Under the pieces are notes generated by a model, which saw nothing but the letters and a program-made list of their open reading frames with translations, ran no database searches and was not told the DNA's origin. Below, piece after piece: positions 58,107 to 64,000 of a stretch of DNA of 64,000 nt. This DNA comes from CAVTSA01 sp963790575. Its GTDB lineage: Bacteria > Chloroflexota > Dormibacteria > Dormibacterales > Dormibacteraceae. Location of the stretch: contig CAWBPD010000016.1 in the NCBI GenBank assembly GCA_963790575.1, forward strand, positions 1-64,000, given 5' to 3'. Made by a program: the position numbers and the translations under genes. Positions within the stretch are counted from its first letter, which is position 1; every line of letters starts with the position of its first letter.

Positions 58107-59600
58107 TTGTCACGCCATACAGGTCCCAGGACCATCCCTTTCGAGGACTTGCCGCTCGGCGGTGAGTGGACGACCCGGGGTCGCACGCTCACCACGGCCG
58201 ATGTCCACGCGTACATGACGCTGGCGGGGGACTTCAACCCGCTCTATGCCGACGTGCACTACGCGACCCGGGACGATCGCGACGGGATCGTGGTCCCGGC
58301 GGCCCTGGTGGTCTCGGTCGCGCTCGGTCTGGGCGCCATGGACGTGCCCCTTCCCGATACGACCGCCCTGGTGGGCATGAACTGGCGCTTCGTCGCGCGG
58401 GTCCGGCTCGGGGACACCATTCACGCCGACTGGCGGCTGGGACGCAAGCGTCCGGTCGACGAGCCGGACGTGGGCCTGGCGGTGTGGCAGATCGAGATTC
58501 GCAATCAGGAGGGCACGCTGGTGGCCGAGGGCGACGTGGCGCGGCTGATCTCGCGGCGGCGGCCGGTGGGAGCAGAGGTTCCGCTCGAGGTAGAGGCGGA
58601 GGCGGAGTCGGTGGTGGCGGCGTCCCCCGACCGGCCCTCGAGGCGGCGCCGGCGGCGGGGCGGCGGAGCGGGTGGCGCGGCCCCGGAGGCACCCCCTGTC
58701 GCCCCGGCGGCAGAGGTGGCGGACGGGGCGGCGCCAGAGCCGGCAGGGGGGTCGGAGAACGGCGTCGCGGCGGCCGGGGAGTCACAGGCTGCGGTCGAAG
58801 CGACGCCGGCCGAGCGCCCACCACGCCGGCGCCGCCGGCGTGGTGGCGGGGGAGGCGCGGTCGAGCCGCAGGCCCCAGCTTCGGAGGGGTCACCGGAGGC
58901 GCCGGAACAACCACCGGCACCGGTCCCGGCGCCGGAGCCGGCCGCGGCCGAGGCGCGGGGCACGGAAGCGGCGTTGCCGGAGCCGGGCGTTCCCAGCCCG
59001 GGCCGGCGCCGGCGCCGCCGCGGCGGTTCGCGTGGCCCCTCCGGCACCCCACCCAGCGGAGCGCCCCCACCGGTCGGCGCGGAGCGCCCAGAGGCCGCCG
59101 CGCCCGCCCCGGCGGAGGTGGAGCCGGGGCCCGCGACGCCCGCCGGGCCGGCCGTGATCGAGTCCGCGTCCGCGCCCTCTCCGCCCACCGGAGCCGTGCC
59201 CGGGTCCCGGCGCCGGCGCACCCCGCGCCGCGCGGCCATCCAGAGCCCGCCCGGTGAGGGCCCGCCTCCCGAGGCCGCGGAAACGCCGGCCGGTGGCCCG
59301 CAGGAACCGACCACCGAGGATCAGGGGCCCCGCCCCCGCCGCCGGGCGCCTCGCGCGGATGCGAGCGCGGAAGCCTCTGCTCCCGCCGGCCTCCCGACGG
59401 CGGACCAATCGGCACCCGAGCAGGCGCCGCCCGCCCGGACCACTCGCCGCCGTCGCACCAGGCCGGCCAGTCAGCAAACGCGCCCGGACGACCAGGCCGG
59501 GGCCGAACCGGCGGCGCCGCCATCTGACCAGCCGGCCGCGACCCGCACCCGGCGGCGCACTCGCCGCACACTGCCCGACGAGTCGCCACCCCAGGCGTGA
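58107..59600 (+). CDS. MaoC-like hot-dog protein with long arginine-cluster tail
   Basis: A 497-residue protein. Residues 1-152 form a hot-dog MaoC domain (ADVHAYMTLAGDFNPLYADVH); the hydratase His after NPL is Tyr, so dehydratase activity is doubtful. Residues 153-497 are Pro/Ala/Glu/Gly-rich and predicted disordered, with Arg clusters at 179-184, 240-245, 300-305 (RRRRRRGG each), 368-371, 409-413, 447-450 and 480-487. The first three are about 60 residues apart. Such RGG-like tails bind nucleic acids in other proteins. TTG at 58107 is the only start that keeps the whole domain. The fusion is unfamiliar to me. Confidence 0.82.
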   Translation: MSRHTGPRTIPFEDLPLGGEWTTRGRTLTTADVHAYMTLAGDFNPLYADVHYATRDDRDGIVVPAALVVSVALGLGAMDVPLPDTTALVGMNWRFVARVRLGDTIHADWRLGRKRPVDEPDVGLAVWQIEIRNQEGTLVAEGDVARLISRRRPVGAEVPLEVEAEAESVVAASPDRPSRRRRRRGGGAGGAAPEAPPVAPAAEVADGAAPEPAGGSENGVAAAGESQAAVEATPAERPPRRRRRRGGGGGAVEPQAPASEGSPEAPEQPPAPVPAPEPAAAEARGTEAALPEPGVPSPGRRRRRRGGSRGPSGTPPSGAPPPVGAERPEAAAPAPAEVEPGPATPAGPAVIESASAPSPPTGAVPGSRRRRTPRRAAIQSPPGEGPPPEAAETPAGGPQEPTTEDQGPRPRRRAPRADASAEASAPAGLPTADQSAPEQAPPARTTRRRRTRPASQQTRPDDQAGAEPAAPPSDQPAATRTRRRTRRTLPDESPPQA

Positions 59601-59654
59601 ACCACGTCCTCGCACGTGACAGCGGGCGAGCGAGACGTTACCTTGGGGCGGGAA

Positions 59655-60065
59655 ATGGGGGTAGAGAGCGTCCCCGCCTGGACCCTGAGAGTCCGGACTA
59701 CCGGCCAGGGAACCGGGACGATTTCGATCGTCCAGCAGAGAGAGCCCGCCCAGCGCGCCACCCACGTCGCCCCCACCCCGACGGCCACCACCCAGAGCGC
59801 TGGCCGCCCGCCGACCGCACCCACGCCGGGCGCCGCAGCGGACCCGAGCGGCGATCCCAGCCATGACCGGGACCACGGAGCAACCCCTGACGGATCCGGC
59901 GCCCCGAGCAGCCTGCCTCAACCCCCCAACGGACGCGCGGACGGCAGGCCGCCGGCGACCGTCGGGGGCCTGCCGTCCGCGCGTCCCACCTCCTCCCCGG
60001 CGGAGCCCGCGCCTTCTCCCACCACCAATCTCTGGGTGCCTACCGTCAGCCCCAATTCGCCGTAG
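59655..60065 (+). CDS. Uncertain Pro/Thr/Ser-rich protein
   Basis: Frame of 136 codons from ATG 59655 (GTG 59616 possible), low-complexity Pro/Thr/Ala, with no signal peptide or domain. TACCTT lies 10 nt before the ATG. Codon bias is weak. The region from 59601 to 60177 otherwise holds nothing I recognise, so this may be non-coding. Confidence 0.3.
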   Translation: MGVESVPAWTLRVRTTGQGTGTISIVQQREPAQRATHVAPTPTATTQSAGRPPTAPTPGAAADPSGDPSHDRDHGATPDGSGAPSSLPQPPNGRADGRPPATVGGLPSARPTSSPAEPAPSPTTNLWVPTVSPNSP

Positions 60066-60177
60066 ACGAGGGTTGGACTCATACGCGAGCACCTGTCTTG
60101 CCATCGAGTGCCGGGGCTCGATAGACTTCTGCACGACCCCCGAACTTGAAGACGACACTCCTAGGAGGCATATCTGT

Positions 60178-60321
60178 ATGTCCGGCGAACTCAACCTGTT
60201 TCTGATCTCGACCGCGATCACGCCCCACAAAGTGGAGGCCGGTATCGCGGCCATCGTCGTGATCCTCATCATCGTCGGCGTGGTCCTGTACATGAGGCGG
60301 CGCGGCGCCACTTCTGTCTGA
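60178..60321 (+). CDS. Small single-pass membrane protein (47 aa)
   Basis: Starts at ATG 60178, with an AGGAGG ribosome site nine nucleotides upstream, the best in this region. Residues 22-40 form one hydrophobic helix (GIAAIVVILIIVGVVLYM), followed by a basic RRRG end. Lies 50 bp before the deacetylase lipoprotein gene. Role unknown. Confidence 0.7.
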   Translation: MSGELNLFLISTAITPHKVEAGIAAIVVILIIVGVVLYMRRRGATSV

Positions 60322-60371
60322 ACGAGCAGGTCGACATCGCGGCGAGTGCCGCGCAACACAGGATCGATCTG

Positions 60372-61643
60372 ATGACGCGACAGAGGTGGGTCGCGATCTT
60401 GGCGGTGGTTTTGCTCCTCGCCGCGTGCGGGGCTGGCACCGCCCGCCAGAGTGGTTCTTCTACCGCCGGCTCGGCCGCAGCCGGCCAGCCGACGGCTCGG
60501 GCGAGGCAGTTCATGGACCTGTTTCGCCGGCATCTGTTCAATCAGGAGTGGGCCTTGCTCGCCCGGCCGGCGCGCGCGCAGTGGCCGCGTCGGCAGGCGC
60601 GTACGCAGATGTTGACCGCCAAGTTCGCAGGCGCACGCATCTCGTATCGCTTGGGAAAGGCGGCCCCTGACCGAACCTGGGTCAGCGCGGAGAGCGGGAC
60701 GAGCGTCACGCACCTCTGGGAGGTCCCGGTGTCCGTGCGCCTGGAGGGAGGGGCGCATCAGCTGCCGAACACCCTCAATCTCTTCCGGGAGCTGGATCTC
60801 TACCTCACGTCACCCAAGAGCGGCTCCGCCTCCATGATCGTCGGCGAGGGTCCCGCCGGCTTGGACGCACCCATCCTGCTGCCGCTCCACCGACCCCAGG
60901 TTGAGACGTCGGTGCCGGTGCTCATGTACCACGACGTCAACACCCCGCCCGACCGTACCCTCTTCCCCTCGCGGTACGCCTACCAACTGCAGTACAACCT
61001 GACGGTCAGTACCGCCGACTTCGCCGATCAGATGGATTGGCTGGCAAGTCACGGATACCACGCCATCTCACTGGCCCGTCTCGCGGATACATTGGATTAC
61101 CGGCTACCGCTTCCCTCCAACGCCGTGGTGATAACGTTCGACGACGGCTTTCTCGGACAGTTCACACAGGCGGCGCCCATTCTTCGGCGCCATGGGTTCA
61201 CAGCGACCTTCTTCATCTGTACGGGACTCATGGGGTGGCAGACAAAGACGCAACAGTATCTCTCCTGGGAGCAGGCTGCCCAGCTGTCTCAGCAGGGCTT
61301 CTGGATCGAGGACCACACCGTCAATGACGACGCTTCGCTCTATGGGCTCGATCAGGCAGGCCTGGAGTCATTGATCGTCTCCACGCAGTCGGTCATCGTG
61401 TCGCGACTGCACCAGCCGGTGCAGTTCTTCGCCTACTCGGCGGAGTGGCCATACCCGACCGCGGCCCAGAGCGGACCCCTCGTCGACGGGATCATGACCG
61501 TTCTGCGCAGCGCGGGATACCAGCTGGCGCTCACCGACCCCGTGAACCCCTCGACACGCGTCGACGCCGCCCAGCCCTATCAGGTCCCACGAATCCGGGT
61601 CTCCCCGGGCGAGGTGGGGCAATCCTTCGGCGGACGCCTCTGA
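60372..61643 (+). CDS. Polysaccharide deacetylase lipoprotein (NodB fold)
   Basis: A 423-residue lipoprotein (lipobox LLAAC, Cys19). The C-terminal NodB domain starts VPVLMYHDVN; motif 1 is TFDDGF and motif 2 is EDHTVND, where the second metal His of H(S/T)xxH is Asp. It would deacetylate a cell-surface glycan; the substitution may weaken zinc binding. The N-terminal 170 residues form a domain not recognised. Confidence 0.88.
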   Translation: MTRQRWVAILAVVLLLAACGAGTARQSGSSTAGSAAAGQPTARARQFMDLFRRHLFNQEWALLARPARAQWPRRQARTQMLTAKFAGARISYRLGKAAPDRTWVSAESGTSVTHLWEVPVSVRLEGGAHQLPNTLNLFRELDLYLTSPKSGSASMIVGEGPAGLDAPILLPLHRPQVETSVPVLMYHDVNTPPDRTLFPSRYAYQLQYNLTVSTADFADQMDWLASHGYHAISLARLADTLDYRLPLPSNAVVITFDDGFLGQFTQAAPILRRHGFTATFFICTGLMGWQTKTQQYLSWEQAAQLSQQGFWIEDHTVNDDASLYGLDQAGLESLIVSTQSVIVSRLHQPVQFFAYSAEWPYPTAAQSGPLVDGIMTVLRSAGYQLALTDPVNPSTRVDAAQPYQVPRIRVSPGEVGQSFGGRL

Positions 61644-61665
61644 GCGGAGTTACAGCACTCCGAAG

Positions 61666-61693
61666 TTGATATGGTTCCTATCACTATTATTAA
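61666..61693 (+). promoter_or_regulatory. Candidate promoter inside the GT87 5' end
   Basis: TTGATA (61666-61671), 16 nt, TATTAA (61688-61693) in an AT-rich patch. If used, the transcript would begin near 61700, after the ATG at 61671, and translation would start at an internal codon such as GTG 61722. Confidence 0.35.
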
Positions 61694-62999
61694 GCCCGGC
61701 GGACAAAAAGCGGCTCCCCAGGTGTCGCTGGTCGCACGAGGAGGAGTCGTACCTGCCGACGCGGCCGCCTCCCCTGCGCCATCCCCCGTTCCCGAGTCGC
61801 GACCTGCGGCGCTGCTCACCCTGCCCGGAGTCGGCGCGGGTCTGGCTGCGTCCGCCGCCGCCCTGGGCTGGCTTCTGGAAACCCTCGCTCAACGGGGTAC
61901 CCAGGGGCTGGGCAACGACTTCTACATCTACTGGGCGGCTGCTCGATTGCTGGGCGCGGGCGGCAACCCGTACGACGTCGCCGCGGTCAACCGGCTGCTC
62001 GAGCTGCACCATCTGCAGGTCACCGTGAGCCCGACCGGCTACTCCTATCCGGCCTTCTTCGCCGTTCTGCTGGTCCCGCTCGGGCACGCGGCACCCCCGC
62101 TCGCGTTCGGCATCTTCACCGTTCTCAGCCTGGCCGCGTTCGGCTTCGCGGTCGCCTTGTTAGCGGGTTCCCTGACCACGTCCCCGTGGTGGGAGGTGCT
62201 GCTCGTCGGCGCCCTCGCGGGCAGCTTCGTCCCCGTGCGAGGGTCGGTCTTCTTCGGCCAGGCCAATCTGTTGCTGCTGCTCCCTCTCGCGCTCGCCTGG
62301 CGCAACCGGCGGCCGGGGGCCTGGCTCGGCGTCGCCGCGGCGATCAAGCTGTACCCGGCGGCCGCGCTGGCGGCCCTGACCGCTCGGCGTCGAGACGGCC
62401 TGGCCTCCTCGCTGACGGGACTGGGGGTGGCCACCGCGCTGATCGCCGTCCCCAACCTGGTGATCCGGCACAGCGGCGGCGGCACCCTGTTCAGCCTGCT
62501 GGCTCCTGACAGCTACCCGACCAACGAGTCCTTCAACGGCGCGCTGAGCAGGCTCGCATCCTCCACCGGCGGTGACCCGGCGCTGCTGCCCGGGCTGCCG
62601 GTGATGCCGGCCATGGTGGGGCTGGCTGTCGTAACCGGCGCCCTGGTAGCGATCGTCGTCCTGCGTCGCCGCGGGCGGCCTTGGGCCGGCTGTCTGGCGC
62701 TGGTGCTGACCTGGGCGTTGCTCGCGGCACCCAAGGTGTCGCTCTGGGACCTGACGCCCCTGCTCCTTCCCTCCTGTTACTGCTGGAAGTACGTTCATCG
62801 CCGGCCGCTGCCCCTCCTGACCCTGGCCGCGGCGTGGGCGCTCCTGGCGGCTCAGGCGAGCGTGTACCTGGCGCCCTCGGGCCCGGCGCTGACAGCCGTG
62901 CTGCTCTCCTCCCTGGGCGTGCTCGGCACCCTCCTTCTCGGCCTCCTTACCGCGTGGGTGCTCTGGTGCCACGGGGACGAGGACGTCGGCCCGACGTAG
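61671..62999 (+). CDS. GT87-type membrane glycosyltransferase (DUF2029)
   Basis: A 442-residue integral membrane protein with about ten hydrophobic segments. GLGNDFYIYWAAARLL with the acidic residue after the first membrane helix, and SPTGYSYPAFF, are typical of polyprenyl-phosphate mannose-dependent GT-C transferases of the DUF2029/GT87 group. It would act on cell-envelope glycans, fitting the neighbouring deacetylase. Start is uncertain: the first 17 codons are AT-rich and may be promoter. Confidence 0.85.
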   Translation: MVPITIIKPGGQKAAPQVSLVARGGVVPADAAASPAPSPVPESRPAALLTLPGVGAGLAASAAALGWLLETLAQRGTQGLGNDFYIYWAAARLLGAGGNPYDVAAVNRLLELHHLQVTVSPTGYSYPAFFAVLLVPLGHAAPPLAFGIFTVLSLAAFGFAVALLAGSLTTSPWWEVLLVGALAGSFVPVRGSVFFGQANLLLLLPLALAWRNRRPGAWLGVAAAIKLYPAAALAALTARRRDGLASSLTGLGVATALIAVPNLVIRHSGGGTLFSLLAPDSYPTNESFNGALSRLASSTGGDPALLPGLPVMPAMVGLAVVTGALVAIVVLRRRGRPWAGCLALVLTWALLAAPKVSLWDLTPLLLPSCYCWKYVHRRPLPLLTLAAAWALLAAQASVYLAPSGPALTAVLLSSLGVLGTLLLGLLTAWVLWCHGDEDVGPT

Positions 63000-63010
63000 A
63001 GGAGCCCCGG

Positions 63011-63052
63011 TGGCTGCAGACATGAGCGGCGACCATGGGCAGAGCATGCAGC
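63011..63052. terminator. Inverted repeat after the GT87 gene
   Basis: GGCTGCA (63011-63017) and TGCAGCC (63046-63052) with a 28-nt loop, in the convergent gap. Possible terminator. Confidence 0.4.
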
Positions 63053-63075
63053 CGCGGACGATCACATAGCACGTG

Positions 63076-63138
63076 GCCCTTTCCCGGGAAAGGGCTCCCC
63101 GCGAGGCGGTTTGCGGTGCGAATCCCGGGAAACGGCCG
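63076..63138. repeat. Palindrome family 4, paired copies
   Basis: GCCCTTTCCCGGGAAAGGGC (63076-63095) is a perfect 20-bp palindrome; the partner at 63106-63138 ends CCCGGGAAACGGCC. Between convergent gene ends. Confidence 0.65.
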
Positions 63139-63152
63139 CGTGGGGGCGGCGG

Positions 63153-64000
63153 TCAGGCGGGGGCCGGCGCCTCCAGAGCCTCCAGGTGGGCGACGACCGA
63201 GCGCGTGATGTAGGTGGGGGTGGAGGCGCCGCTGGTGACGCCCACCCGGCGCACGCCGCGGAACCACTCGGGGTCGATCTGATCGGGGGCGTCGACCAGG
63301 TGCGCCGGCTTGTGACCCAGCTCACGCACCACCTCGACCAGCCGGTTGCTGTTGGAGGACCGCCGGCTCCCGACCACGATCACGAGGTCGACGTCGGCCG
63401 CCGCTCGCACCGCCGCCTCCTGCCGCTCCTGCGTGGCCCGGCAGATCTCGTTGTGCACCTCGGCCCCCGGGTAGCGCGCCTTCACGAGATCGATCAGCTC
63501 CTCGGTGTCCCACATCGAGAGCGTGGTCTGGCAGGTCACGGCGATCTTGTCGTTCTCGATCTGCAGCCCCTCCACGTCCGCGGCCGACTGGACCACGTGG
63601 ACGCGCCCCGGGGCCTCCCCCTCCACCCCCTCCGGCTCGGGATGGCCGTGGCGCCCGATGTAGATGACGTCGAAGCCGCGCTGGGCCAAGTCCCGCACCA
63701 GGTCGTGCGTCCGCACCACGTCGGAGCAGGTGGCGTCGATCGCGTTCAGGCCCAACTCCGCGGCCCTCTGCCTTGACCTGCGGCGAGACGCCATGAGCGG
63801 TGAAGATCACCGTCCCGTCGTGGATCTGCTCCAGCCCGGCGAGGCGGTTGGGCGGGTCGACCAGCGAAATGCCCTGGTTCTGGAGATCGTCGGTGGCGTG
63901 CGTGTTGTGGACCAGCTGCCCCAACATGTGGATCGGCCCCGGGGTCGATTCCCGAACCCGCTTGGCGATGCGGAACGCGTCGACGACGCCGTGGCAGTAC
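63153..64000 (-). CDS. ispH: 4-hydroxy-3-methylbut-2-enyl diphosphate reductase, partial, frameshifted
   Basis: C-terminal 280 or so codons of IspH (LytB), the last enzyme of the MEP isoprenoid pathway; the N terminus is beyond the window. CHGVV (first cluster Cys), LGQLVHN, AHGVSP, DATCSDV (second Cys) and NEICRATQERQ (third Cys) are present. The reading frame shifts near 63764-63766, where one extra base in a GGG run separates VSPQVKAE from AAELGLNAIDATC. Removing one base restores the frame, so a sequencing or assembly error is as likely as a true mutation. Confidence 0.88.

Noticed and set aside
58234..59589. Long minus-strand and alternate-frame readings across the MaoC tail
   Set aside because: They are low-complexity Arg/Pro shadows of a repetitive GC-rich gene; only the plus frame continues from a recognised domain.

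Overview
The window is a chromosomal contig from a high-GC bacterium of Actinomycetota or Dormibacterota/Chloroflexota type. The evidence is coenzyme F420 biosynthesis (cofC, cofD, cofE) together with F420-type enzymes (a DDN-like reductase and a luciferase-like protein), a RecQ helicase fused to a phosphoribosyltransferase, a MoaX-type MoaD-MoaE fusion, an ECF42 sigma factor with its DGPF partner, an SEC-C methionine aminopeptidase, and a pervasive TANNNT element 6-11 nt before start codons that implies leaderless transcription. No rRNA, tRNA, CRISPR array or prophage was recognised. The phylum is an inference; the sequence alone does not settle it.

Layout. 0-9.7 kb: metallo-beta-lactamase (MBL) proteins, an ATP-dependent DNA ligase, ClpP, an ECF42 module driving a cupredoxin-like lipoprotein plus a YCII protein, MoaX and ATP-type PEP carboxykinase. 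9.8-15 kb: a coiled-coil VWA protein, RecQ-PRTase and a LysR regulator. 15.2-22 kb: a 3.38-kb tandem duplication (zincin, MmcQ, HAD, SDR, DUF72) in which the first DUF72 copy is truncated. 22.3-24.8 kb: a radical SAM protein and an IS1595-family insertion sequence. 24.8-32.2 kb: a catabolic-looking cluster (FMN alpha-hydroxyacid dehydrogenase, enolase-superfamily protein, lone molybdopterin hydroxylase subunit, SAF-domain dehydrogenase) and a lipoprotein esterase. 32.2-39.5 kb: a yqeY-nth-peptidase-zincin operon in which the peptidase lacks its middle, then cofD, an AlkA-like glycosylase with a divergent WYL regulator, a class III aminotransferase and a Doc/AbrB toxin-antitoxin pair. 39.5-50.4 kb: cobalamin-dependent metH, a DDN-like gene with a TetR regulator, an unusual LLM-FAD oxidase fusion with a MarR regulator, a P-loop kinase, map with a small HTH gene, and an MFS transporter. 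50.5-58 kb: mazEF, cofC-cofE, birA, DUF2293, a second lone molybdopterin subunit, a sirtuin and a NUDIX hydrolase. 58-64 kb: a MaoC-like protein with a 340-residue arginine-cluster tail, a small membrane protein, a polysaccharide-deacetylase lipoprotein, a GT87-type glycosyltransferase, and ispH running off the end with an apparent frameshift.

The genes form short operons with ATGA/GTGA/TGATG overlaps. Intergenic spaces repeatedly hold paired 14-20 bp palindromes from a few sequence families, mostly at transcription-unit ends. A 16-bp dyad overlapping the -10 element is shared by two separate promoters (43.16 and 49.02 kb) and looks like a small regulon. The main items for follow-up are the palindrome families, the shared dyad, the MaoC-arginine-tail protein, the LLM-FAD oxidase fusion, the peptidase with an internal deletion, and the tandem duplication.
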